Source of the DNA: Pseudomonas sp. 14P_8.1_Bac3
GTDB taxonomy: Bacteria > Pseudomonadota > Gammaproteobacteria > Pseudomonadales > Pseudomonadaceae
Assembly: GCF_025466085.1 (NCBI RefSeq)
Contig: NZ_JANLOD010000047.1
Coordinates: 62,001 to 126,000 of the forward strand
Direction of reading: 5' to 3'
DNA: 64,000 nucleotides
The notes beneath the pieces are model-generated. The model had not been told where the DNA came from. It saw only the letters and a program-made list of their open reading frames with translations, and did no database searches. Below are positions 29,346-36,263 of this stretch, piece by piece. The first letter of the stretch is position 1; each line of letters begins with the position of its first letter. A program made the position numbers and the translations under genes.

Positions 29346-29978
29346 TTAGAGGTACTCGATCTGCAGGGTCGCGGAACCGTCCATTGCCACTTCGTCGGTC
29401 AGGGTCAGGCCGCTGGCGGGGGCGATGGCAGTTTGCAGGGCAAGGTCTACCGTGACGGCTTGAAGTGACTCTGGCGTTCTGTTGTTTCCAAACGCGACCC
29501 AATCGGTCGTCTGGACTGATTCACCCGCACTCAGGTCGTGCCAGAGATTGCCTTTGTCCTCGGAGAACATGGCTCGCACGGCGATATCGGCGACGGGGTT
29601 TCTGAAAAACAGGCTGTACCATCCGAGTTTTTCACCGCCATTAATCAGACCCAGGCCGAAGGTATGTCCATTACCGGCATTCGGATCGCTGGAGGTGCCG
29701 GGACGGTTGTCAGTCATCGAAATCGCGAACGGCGTGGACGCGTCACACGTCACGGTCAGTTGAAGTGTTTGTTCGCCGAGTTGTGTGTGTGCCGCCTGAT
29801 CCAGGTCCTTCGCGGAAATTTTTCCGTAATCGACCATGCCGCCATTGGTCAGCTCTGGCGAGCAGGCCGAAGGCGTGATAGTGCCCGTGACGCTCAGGTC
29901 AGTGCTCGACGCAGCAAACGCCGACGAGGCTCCGGTCAGCAGCAACGCAGCGGTCAGCAGGGATAAACGCGTGTTCAT
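29346..29978 (-). CDS. P9: DUF1120-type fimbrial subunit, first gene after an internal promoter module
   Basis: 210 aa. Signal peptide MNTRLSLLTAALLLTGASSA, SSTDLSVTGTITPSAC, Cys39/Cys78, terminus TLQIEYL. Closest to P10 (shared EKLGWYSLFFRNPVAD-like and LTLTDEVAMDGSATLQ blocks). A promoter-like module shared with P12 and P13 begins 89 bases upstream, so P9 probably heads the transcript P9-P8-P7-P6-chaperone-usher-P5 and perhaps beyond. Confidence 0.86.
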   Translation of the reverse strand: MNTRLSLLTAALLLTGASSAFAASSTDLSVTGTITPSACSPELTNGGMVDYGKISAKDLDQAAHTQLGEQTLQLTVTCDASTPFAISMTDNRPGTSSDPNAGNGHTFGLGLINGGEKLGWYSLFFRNPVADIAVRAMFSEDKGNLWHDLSAGESVQTTDWVAFGNNRTPESLQAVTVDLALQTAIAPASGLTLTDEVAMDGSATLQIEYL

Positions 29979-30030
29979 GTGTTGGCATTTCCTTGAAGGA
30001 GGATTGTTGGAAGTCGCCCTTTATGGACTG

Positions 30031-30083
30031 GGCGCAATCTATCGATCGAGGTAGCGGGGTGGAATGCAACTAATACGAAAATG
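30031..30083 (-). promoter_or_regulatory. Conserved promoter-like module upstream of P9
   Basis: On the minus strand TTTTCGTATTAGTTG (30081-30067) is followed after a 23-base stretch by GATAGATTGCGCC (30043-30031). The same two blocks with the same spacing precede P12, and a variant precedes P13. The element lies 88 bases before the P9 start. Confidence 0.65.
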
Positions 30084-30154
30084 CAACCGTTCGGTTTCTT
30101 TTCGGTTGAGCGGGCTTCGCCATTTGATCGGCGTTGCCCGCCGAAGGAGGCTGG

Positions 30155-30778
30155 TTACAGGTACTCCATTTGCAGCGTTGCGGAGCCGTCCATCTTCACT
30201 TCGCTGGTCAGGGTCAGGCTGCCAGACGGGGCGATTTCGGTACTGATGGCAAGGTCCACCGTGACGGTCTGGAGAGGCAGCGGTGCGCGGTTTTCTCCGA
30301 ACGCAATCCAGTCGGTTTTTTGTGCCGACTCGTTGGCTCCAAAGAAATTCCACGTGCCGCCCTGGTTCGCTGAGTAAAGCGCTCTCAGGCTGGTATCGGC
30401 GACCGGGTTCCTGAAAAACATCTCATACCTGCCGAGTTTTTCGCTGCTGTCGGTCAAGCCCAGGCCGAAGGTTTCAGGGTCGGTATCAGTGGCTGTATTG
30501 AGGCGGTTGTCCGTCAGCGAAAGGGCAAATGGCGTAATGGCGTCACACGTCACGGTGAGCTGAAGGGTTTTTTCGCCCAGTGGGGTGTTCGATGACTGGT
30601 TCAGGTCTTTCGCGGAGATTTTTCCGTAGTCGACCACGCCGCCATTGCTCAGGCTCGGCGCACAGGCACTCGGCATGATCGTTCCGACGACGCTCAGGTC
30701 AGTGCTGGACGCGGCGAACGCCGACGTGGTGCCGATCAGCAGCACTGCGGCTGTCAGCAGGGGTAAATGGTTGGTCAT
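30155..30778 (-). CDS. P10: DUF1120-type fimbrial subunit
   Basis: 207 aa. Signal peptide MTNHLPLLTAAVLLIGTTSA, SSTDLSVVGTIMPSAC, Cys39/Cys78, terminus TLQMEYL. Near relative of P9 (KISAKDLNQ, LGEKTLQLTVTCDA). The frame upstream to 30880 runs through the end of P11 and is not used. 70 bases after P11; likely the last gene of a P12-P11-P10 unit. Confidence 0.86.
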   Translation of the reverse strand: MTNHLPLLTAAVLLIGTTSAFAASSTDLSVVGTIMPSACAPSLSNGGVVDYGKISAKDLNQSSNTPLGEKTLQLTVTCDAITPFALSLTDNRLNTATDTDPETFGLGLTDSSEKLGRYEMFFRNPVADTSLRALYSANQGGTWNFFGANESAQKTDWIAFGENRAPLPLQTVTVDLAISTEIAPSGSLTLTSEVKMDGSATLQMEYL

Positions 30779-30848
30779 GTATGGGTTCTTTCTAGTGTTG
30801 AGCGGACAACGCCGGGTGGGCGGCGTTGCCTTATGGGAGGCGGTGTTG

Positions 30849-31460
30849 TCAGTACCTGACTTCGATCGTGACCTGGCCATCGATGGGGACTTCGTTGGTC
30901 AGGTCCAGTCTGTCGGCTTGGGTGATGACGGTGTATACATCGAGGTCCAAAGCCAAGTCCTTGACTAGAATCGGCTGGCTATCGTCGGCCAGTGAGCCAA
31001 CGGACATCAACGTCCTGGGGTCCCAAAGGTCATCTCCGAACCAAGTGCTACCGTCATACGAGGCGATCGACTGGACTTGAGCGCCGTCAGCTATCGGATT
31101 TTTGATATTTACGCCCAACCCACCCAGCTTCTGGTTAGTGTTGATGAATCCGAGGCCGAACTTGATAGACTCAGTCGCCGAACCTGGTCGTCCGTCGATG
31201 CCGGCCAGTGCAAATCTAGTCGCCGCGTCGCACTTGACCGACAGATTCAACGTCCGCTGGTCAATGAGTGTTGGGGCAGTCTGCTTCAAGTCTTTCGACG
31301 AAATCTTGCCCAGATCAATCGCATTGCTGGACAGCGTCGGCGTACACGCCGCCGGCGTAATCGTGCCCGTCACAGTCAGGTCGGTACTGGACGCAGCAAA
31401 CGCCGACGATGCACTTGTCAGCAATAACGCGGCAGTCAACAGGGTTAAATGTTTGTTCAT
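30849..31460 (-). CDS. P11: DUF1120-type fimbrial subunit (tandem copy of P12)
   Basis: 203 aa. The first 57 codons (31290-31460) match P12 base for base at an offset of 683, and the 3' end and the following gap also match. Cysteines at 39 and 77; terminus TIEVRY. Between the identical ends the proteins differ at roughly a third of positions (for example IASYDGSTWFGDDLWDPRTL against IGSFDGSTWYKESIWEPKIF). Confidence 0.86.
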   Translation of the reverse strand: MNKHLTLLTAALLLTSASSAFAASSTDLTVTGTITPAACTPTLSSNAIDLGKISSKDLKQTAPTLIDQRTLNLSVKCDAATRFALAGIDGRPGSATESIKFGLGFINTNQKLGGLGVNIKNPIADGAQVQSIASYDGSTWFGDDLWDPRTLMSVGSLADDSQPILVKDLALDLDVYTVITQADRLDLTNEVPIDGQVTIEVRY

Positions 31461-31531
31461 GTGTTGGCTCTTTCTTAGCGTTGAGCGGACAACGCCGGGT
31501 GGGCGGCGTTGCCTTATGGGAGGCGGTGTTG

Positions 31532-32143
31532 TCAGTACCTGACTTCAATCGTGACCTGGCCATCGATGGGGACTTCGTTGGTCAGGTCCAGTCTGTCGGC
31601 TCGCGCAATGACAGTGGACACGTCGATATCCGCTGTCAGGTCCTTGACTGAAATCGGTTGGCTGTCATCAGTCAATGAACCGACCGCTATAAATATTTTG
31701 GGCTCCCAGATGCTCTCCTTGTACCAAGTGCTGCCATCAAACGAACCAATGGTTTGGACCGGAACGCCGTCGGCTACGGGATTTCTGATGTACAGGCCTA
31801 GCCCACCCAGCTTCTGATCAGTGTTGATAAAACCAAGGCCATATTTGATCGATTCAATCGACGAACCTGGCCGGCCGTCGACACCGACCAGCGCAAACGA
31901 GGTCGTCGCGTCGCAGTTGACGGACAAGGTCAACGTTCGCCGGTCAATAATTGTTGCGGACGTTTGTTTAAGATCTTTCGACGAAATCTTGCCCAGATCA
32001 ATCGCATTGCTGGACAGCGTCGGCGTACACGCCGCCGGCGTAATCGTGCCCGTCACAGTCAGGTCGGTACTGGACGCAGCAAACGCCGACGATGCACTTG
32101 TCAGCAATAACGCGGCAGTCAACAGGGTTAAATGTTTGTTCAT
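31532..32143 (-). CDS. P12: DUF1120-type fimbrial subunit, first gene of the leftward run
   Basis: 203 aa. Signal peptide MNKHLTLLTAALLLTSASSA, SSTDLTVTGTITPAAC, Cys39/Cys77. The start at 32143 is fixed by identity with P11; the frame continues upstream to 32236 without RBS. A promoter-like module lies 90 bases upstream. Faces the response-regulator gene across a 512-bp gap. Confidence 0.86.
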   Translation of the reverse strand: MNKHLTLLTAALLLTSASSAFAASSTDLTVTGTITPAACTPTLSSNAIDLGKISSKDLKQTSATIIDRRTLTLSVNCDATTSFALVGVDGRPGSSIESIKYGLGFINTDQKLGGLGLYIRNPVADGVPVQTIGSFDGSTWYKESIWEPKIFIAVGSLTDDSQPISVKDLTADIDVSTVIARADRLDLTNEVPIDGQVTIEVRY

Positions 32144-32655
32144 TTGTTGGCTCTTCCTTATAAGGAGGATTGTCGTTAATGGCCCCTGTTCGGGCAGGGC
32201 GCAATCTATCGAAAGAACCCGCGAGCGGTAATACAACTAATACGAAAATGGCCCGGCGAGCTGTGTGAAGAAGTTGCCGCTAAAAATACCGATAATGTGT
32301 AAGCCCGAAGTTTTGTCTCGGTAATAATAACTAACGGTTTTCCTCTGAGAGGGTGTTGCGCAATTGATCGGGCAAGCCGATAAGGGCGTGTCATAAATAC
32401 GAAACCGGACGGTAACGTGTAAGAAAACGTGTAGAGATTTACAATTTGTATCGAATTGGGGTGATGTCTGTAGGCTCCGTGTGTGGTCCATTGCGCAGAT
32501 TAATGTAGGGCGGTTCCTCTTGTTTTATAGGAGAAAGACCTCGCCCCCGAATCCATTGGGGGTCGCATTTTCATGGTCAAGATTGGTCGTTGTGAAGGGA
32601 TTCGGGCGGCGCTATTTTTCGCGCATTCCAGTCATCAAACAGGATTAATCCCACA
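32144..32655. promoter_or_regulatory. 512-bp divergent regulatory region between P12 and the response regulator
   Basis: Minus strand: module TTTTCGTATTAGTTG (32248-32234) and GATAGATTGCGCC (32210-32198) for P12. Toward the regulator: a half-match AATACGAAA at 32396-32404; AACGTGTAAG at 32414-32423 and AACGTGTAGA at 32426-32435 in direct repeat, with a related AATGTGTAAG at 32294-32303; a CCCCC/GGGGG hairpin at 32544-32562. The region is AT-richer than its surroundings by eye. A possible 30-codon leader frame is at 32573-32665. No other gene is seen. Confidence 0.6.
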
Positions 32656-33288
32656 ATGCGCGTAATCATTGCTGACGACCATCCTGTCGTTCGAATCGGC
32701 TTGCGAATGCTCATCGACCTGAGCAGACCCTGTGTGGTCGTGGGCGAAGCCGATGGACCCGACAGTCTCTTGAATCTGCTTTTAACCACCCCCTGCGATC
32801 TGCTGATCACCGATTTCAGCATGCCGGGCAATGTCCAGGCCGACGGCTTGAAGATGCTTGACCGGGTGCGTCGGCACCACCCGGAGACCGCGATTATCCT
32901 GGTCACGATGTTCGCCAATGTCACCACGTTGAGGGCGGCGTTTGCCCAAGGCGTGATGGCGATCATCGCCAAGGATGCGTCGGCGAAGGAGCTGCCCCTG
33001 GCGATCAAAGCCGTCAGCGAGGGACGGCGGTTTATCAGCGAATCCTTGCGTGCGGTGCTGGTTCAGGCAGACGCCGAAGCGCAGTCCGGCCCCCCTTCGT
33101 TGTCGGCCAAAGAGCACGAAGTGGTGCGCATGCTCGCCAGCGGCATGACCGTCAGTGAGATAGCCGATTACTTCAAACGCAGCGTCTCGACCATCAGCAA
33201 ACAGAAGAGCATGGCCATGCAACGGCTGGGCATTTCCACGGACGTGGACTTGTTTGCGTATGCGCGGGACAGTGGCATGGTGCATTAG
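32656..33288 (+). CDS. Orphan RcsB-like response regulator (receiver + LuxR HTH)
   Basis: 210 aa. Receiver with Asp7/Asp8 (IIADDHP), phosphoacceptor Asp53 (LLITDFSMPG), Thr84 region and Lys106 (IIAKDAS). LuxR-type HTH at about 148-205 (LSAKEHEVVRMLASGMTVSEIADYFKRSVSTISKQKSMAMQRLG). The STISKQKSMAMQRLGISTDVDLF end is RcsB-like. No sensor kinase nearby. It stands between P12 and P13, transcribed away from the main array, so it is the natural candidate regulator of the fimbrial genes. AGGA lies 13 bases before the ATG. Confidence 0.88.
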   Translation: MRVIIADDHPVVRIGLRMLIDLSRPCVVVGEADGPDSLLNLLLTTPCDLLITDFSMPGNVQADGLKMLDRVRRHHPETAIILVTMFANVTTLRAAFAQGVMAIIAKDASAKELPLAIKAVSEGRRFISESLRAVLVQADAEAQSGPPSLSAKEHEVVRMLASGMTVSEIADYFKRSVSTISKQKSMAMQRLGISTDVDLFAYARDSGMVH

Positions 33289-33370
33289 GCGTGCCCCACG
33301 AAGTTGTTTCCGATTGTATGGCCGTGCGATGTTTCCAGCCTCACAGTCAGTCGCGGCGGATAACAGTGGT

Positions 33371-33424
33371 TTTTCGTATTAGTTGTATTTCTTGACGCTT
33401 TTTGCAGCTCTATAGTGCGCTGCC
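33371..33424 (+). promoter_or_regulatory. Conserved promoter-like module upstream of P13
   Basis: TTTTCGTATTAGTTGTATT at 33371-33389 matches the P12 module in all 19 positions; the second block reads CTATAGTGCGCTGCC (33410-33424), a variant of GATAGATTGCGCC. It lies about 120 bases before P13, in the sense orientation as at P9 and P12. Confidence 0.65.
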
Positions 33425-33508
33425 TGGATCGGGATGAATGTTCGCTGACAATCGAATGGTCTCGCTGTTACTGCAAATAACCGAAGTGTCTGACGGATTT
33501 AAAAAAGA

Positions 33509-34141
33509 ATGGGCAAGAAGTTAAGTTATCTCACGGCTGTCGTATGTTTGGCCGCCGCATCGAATGTAAGTGCTGCGTCCAGCACGGACTTGAGTGTTAA
33601 AGGGACTATTACGCCAGCTGCGTGTGTGCCGCAGTTGTCCAATGGTGGGGTGGTTGATCATGGGAAGATATCGATCAAGGATTTGCCTGGTAGCATCGGC
33701 GCGATCAAGCCACTGCCGAATGTTACGCTGCAACTGAGTGTGAGCTGCGATGCCGCGACGTTCTTTGCAGTTAAAAGCACCGATAACCGAAAAAATACCG
33801 CGGCTGATAACAGCATTTCCTCCTTTGGCCTGGGTTTGGGTGAGAATGATCAGAAGCTCGGGTTATATACGTTGAGGATGGAGAATGCGTTGGCTGACGG
33901 TGCGCAAGCGTCACTGGTGGAGTCAGTTGATGGCACTACCTGGTTTCTGGCCGCCCCCGGTCAGATCTGGCAGCCCGACTGGATGCGGACCGTCAATGCG
34001 CCCGGCCCGGATTACGCACCAATCGCCATGCAGACATTTACGACGGATGTCGTGGTAGCCACGAAACTCTACAAGCCGAAGGTCCTGACTGCCGAAACCC
34101 CGCTCGATGGCAGCGCTACCCTGGACATCGTTTACCTGTAA
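33509..34141 (+). CDS. P13: DUF1120-type fimbrial subunit on the opposite strand
   Basis: 210 aa. Signal peptide MGKKLSYLTAVVCLAAASNVSA, SSTDLSVKGTITPAAC, cysteines 39 and 80, terminus TLDIVYL. It is the only subunit transcribed rightward, 220 bases after the response regulator. It has its own promoter-like module and a strong terminator, so it is a single-gene unit. The first half is more AT-rich than the chaperone/usher region by eye. Confidence 0.86.
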   Translation: MGKKLSYLTAVVCLAAASNVSAASSTDLSVKGTITPAACVPQLSNGGVVDHGKISIKDLPGSIGAIKPLPNVTLQLSVSCDAATFFAVKSTDNRKNTAADNSISSFGLGLGENDQKLGLYTLRMENALADGAQASLVESVDGTTWFLAAPGQIWQPDWMRTVNAPGPDYAPIAMQTFTTDVVVATKLYKPKVLTAETPLDGSATLDIVYL

Positions 34142-34180
34142 TCCGCACAACGCAGCCATCGGCAGCTACAGGGGCAGGCG

Positions 34181-34222
34181 AAAAAAATTGGGCGACCTGC
34201 AGAGGTCGCCCAATTTTCGTTT
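34181..34222. terminator. Bidirectional terminator after P13
   Basis: AAAATTGGGCGACCT (34184-34198) pairs perfectly with AGGTCGCCCAATTTT (34203-34217) around GCAG. T- and A-rich flanks on both sides serve P13 (+) and the DUF6124 gene (-). Confidence 0.9.
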
Positions 34223-34234
34223 TGCCGTTGCGGA

Positions 34235-34576
34235 CTACTGGATGGGGTCGAGGTGGTCCAGTGCGCGGTTCACCGAGATTTCTATCGCGGAGATGATCAA
34301 TTCCAGGCCCAGCAGGGTATTGCGAATCGAACCTGTCTCCCGGTCGGCCCGGTCCATGATGATCACGCAGGCCGATGCCGCCGCCTCGCTTGCAAGACCC
34401 AGCAATTCTTGTACAGGGAGTTCGGGGTTGACGATGAAGAACGTGGACGGCTTGCGCGGGATGGCTTTGATGTCGGCGAAGGAGAAGGCGGCGTCATCGA
34501 CGGTACGGTCGGTGGCTTCGTTGGGCTTGTCTGGACTGGAGCTGTCTTGCGGGGGATCGGGAGTTACCTTAGGCAT
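34235..34576 (-). CDS. DUF6124-type small protein, 113 aa
   Basis: Matches what I know of the Pseudomonas DUF6124 (formerly DUF3077) family: MPKVTPDPP start, RKPSTFFIVNPELPVQELL, LASEAAASACVIIMD, RNTLLGLELIISAIEISVNRALDHLDP. The usual N-terminal AADRALDHY segment is not clear here, so this member is somewhat divergent. No signal peptide. Function unknown. The frame extends upstream to 34831, but that part folds as a structured leader and is probably not translated. Confidence 0.8.
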   Translation of the reverse strand: MPKVTPDPPQDSSSPDKPNEATDRTVDDAAFSFADIKAIPRKPSTFFIVNPELPVQELLGLASEAAASACVIIMDRADRETGSIRNTLLGLELIISAIEISVNRALDHLDPIQ

Positions 34577-35348
34577 ATCTGTATTCCCTATTGGGCGCCA
34601 ACTCTTTCCACCGCTAAGCGGAAAGGGTGGCGGCTGCACGCAGGTTAGCGGACCGGGGAACACAGCAAAGCCGGTGCGCCCGAAGGCGCCCTGCGCACAG
34701 CCACCATCAAATCGCAGGTACAAAAAATACCTGTGCGATGGTTGCACGTGCAGCTGTGAACCTCGGGCCGCTAAACCCGACCACTGATGAGCAGTGGCAG
34801 GCAAACGATAAAACCCGTGGTCAGGCCGCACAAGCCGGCGAAGTCTGGCGTAGTCGTAGGTAACGGCGCAAGGTTGTGTGGCTTACAAGACGTAAAACCA
34901 AACGCAGTTAAACAGCCGCAGCAAGTCAGTAATCCGTCTGACACACGAGACCTGCGAGCGAGCACTTCCAGCGTAAACTTCAGAAAATTCCGACATGATT
35001 CCGAACGCAAAACCTGTGGGAGCGGGCTTGCTCGCGAAGGCGGTGTGCCTGCCAGCATCAATGTCGAATGTGAAGGCCCCTTCGCCGGCAAGCCAGCTCC
35101 CACAGGTCATGTGGCCAGCCCAGACATCACGACTCACCCCGGCCCCTACTCGCCGAAGGCGGCATGTCAGCCAGCATCAATGTCGAATGTGATGGCCCCT
35201 TCGCGAGCAAGCCCGCTCCCACAGGGTTGCATGAATGACTGACCGGCATCAGCCGCAGTGCCAGCATTTTTGTGGTGAATGGCCATAGTCATTCCGGCCC
35301 TCGCGGATTATCGTGCTGGCCTATTGATGATATTCCCGGAGCCTGTCC
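34577..35348. promoter_or_regulatory. 772-bp gap: structured leader of the DUF6124 gene, then REP elements
   Basis: 34604-34797 (minus) forms several nested stems: closing pair GGTTTAGCGG (34777-34768) with CCGCTAACC (34651-34643); hairpin 34711-34739 (ATCGCAGGTA / TACCTGTGCGAT); a TTCG tetraloop hairpin at 34676-34689 (GCGCC-TTCG-GGCGC on the minus strand); CCACTG/CAGTGG at 34781-34797. Upstream of this are REP copies. 35231-35348 shows nothing but the start region of the next gene. Confidence 0.6.
35019..35105. repeat. REPIN
   Basis: GTGGGAGCGGGCTTGCTCGC at the left, GCCGGCAAGCCAGCTCCCAC at the right. A further single REP, TTCGCGAGCAAGCCCGCTCC, follows at about 35200-35222, with the intervening sequence AGCATCAATGTCGAATGTGA repeated in both. 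Confidence 0.8.
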
Positions 35349-35819
35349 ATGAGTGATGCCCACGACGCCTTGATCACCCGCTTCTACCAGGCCTTCCAGC
35401 GTCTGGATGCTGAAGCGATGAGCGCCTGCTACACCGACGACGTGGTGTTCAGCGATCCGGCGTTCGGCGAACTGCGCGGGCGTGACGCGGGTGATATGTG
35501 GCGGATGCTCACCACCCGGGCCAAGGATTTTTCCCTGACCTTCGATAACGTGCGCAGCGATGAGCGCACCGGTGGCGCGCATTGGGTGGCGACGTACCTG
35601 TTCAGCCAGACCGGCAAAGTGGTGGTCAACGACATTCAGGCGCGCTTCGTGTTTCGTGACGGCAAGATTTGCGAGCACCATGACCGTTTCAATCTGTGGA
35701 CCTGGTCGCGCCAGGCCCTGGGTTTCAAGGGCCTGCTGCTGGGCTGGACGCCATTGGTGAGAAACGCCGTGCGTGCCCAGGCCTTGAAGGGGCTGAAGGC
35801 ATTTCAGGCCGGTCGCTGA
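35349..35819 (+). CDS. NTF2-like (SnoaL/ketosteroid-isomerase fold) protein
   Basis: 156 aa. MSDAHDALITRFYQAFQRLDAEAM, then CYTDDVVFSDPAFGELRGRDAG, and strands ATYLFSQTGKVVVNDIQARFVF and GKICEHHDRFNLWTWSRQAL, typical of the nuclear-transport-factor-2-like superfamily. No signal peptide. Ligand or catalytic role cannot be told. Followed closely by the GIY-YIG gene, so possibly co-transcribed. Confidence 0.85.
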   Translation: MSDAHDALITRFYQAFQRLDAEAMSACYTDDVVFSDPAFGELRGRDAGDMWRMLTTRAKDFSLTFDNVRSDERTGGAHWVATYLFSQTGKVVVNDIQARFVFRDGKICEHHDRFNLWTWSRQALGFKGLLLGWTPLVRNAVRAQALKGLKAFQAGR

Positions 35820-35858
35820 TAAGATCGCGGCTTGTTTCCTACAAGCCCTGATCGTCAC

Positions 35859-36176
35859 GTGAGCACCCCCAGCGAATCCTCCGTCATCGCCGCCGAACCA
35901 TTGCCGGTCAGCAAACCCTGGTTCGTCTACCTGGTTCGCGCGGCCAATGGCTCGCTCTATTGCGGTGTCAGCGACGACCCTGTGCGCCGCTTCGCCAAGC
36001 ACCAAAGCGGCAAAGGCGCACGCTTCTTTCTGTCCAGCCCGGCCATGGCGCTGGTCTACACCGAAGCCTGCCGCGACAAAAGCGAAGCGCTGCGCCAGGA
36101 ACGGCTGATCAAGAAACTCAGGAAAAGCGCCAAGGAATGCCTGGTGGCGACCTTCGCTGCCGGCTTATCAATCTGA
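35859..36176 (+). CDS. GIY-YIG domain protein (YhbQ-like)
   Basis: Small single-domain GIY-YIG protein, about 105 aa. [36 protein letters not shown] has the YLV-YCG form of the GIY-YIG motif, the Arg of VRRF, and a Glu downstream (RQERLIKKL region). GTG at 35859 (MSTPSES) is preferred to TTG at 35832. Relatives are usually annotated as endonuclease-like; activity on DNA not shown by sequence. Confidence 0.85.
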   Translation: MSTPSESSVIAAEPLPVSKPWFVYLVRAANGSLYCGVSDDPVRRFAKHQSGKGARFFLSSPAMALVYTEACRDKSEALRQERLIKKLRKSAKECLVATFAAGLSI

Positions 36177-36263
36177 CTGATCAGTTCCCATAAGCCCGAT
36201 CCGTAGGCCGCCTGCGCATTGCGCGCTAAGCTGCGAATTCCTATTCGTGCGGCGGAGCCGAGC

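Larger units (their letters stand above)
30801..32143. repeat. 683-bp tandem duplication covering P11 and P12
   Basis: The block at 30801-30915 (AGCGGACAACGCCGGGTGGG onward, including the 3' end of P11) recurs at 31484-31598, and 31290-31460 recurs at 31973-32143, always at an offset of 683. The middle of each unit has diverged. It is one tandem duplication followed by divergence, or by conversion, of the centre. Confidence 0.85.

Noticed and set aside
34577..34831. 85-residue N-terminal extension of the DUF6124 protein
   Set aside because: The frame is open but the sequence folds into nested stems, and the family start (MPKVTPDPP) lies at 34576.
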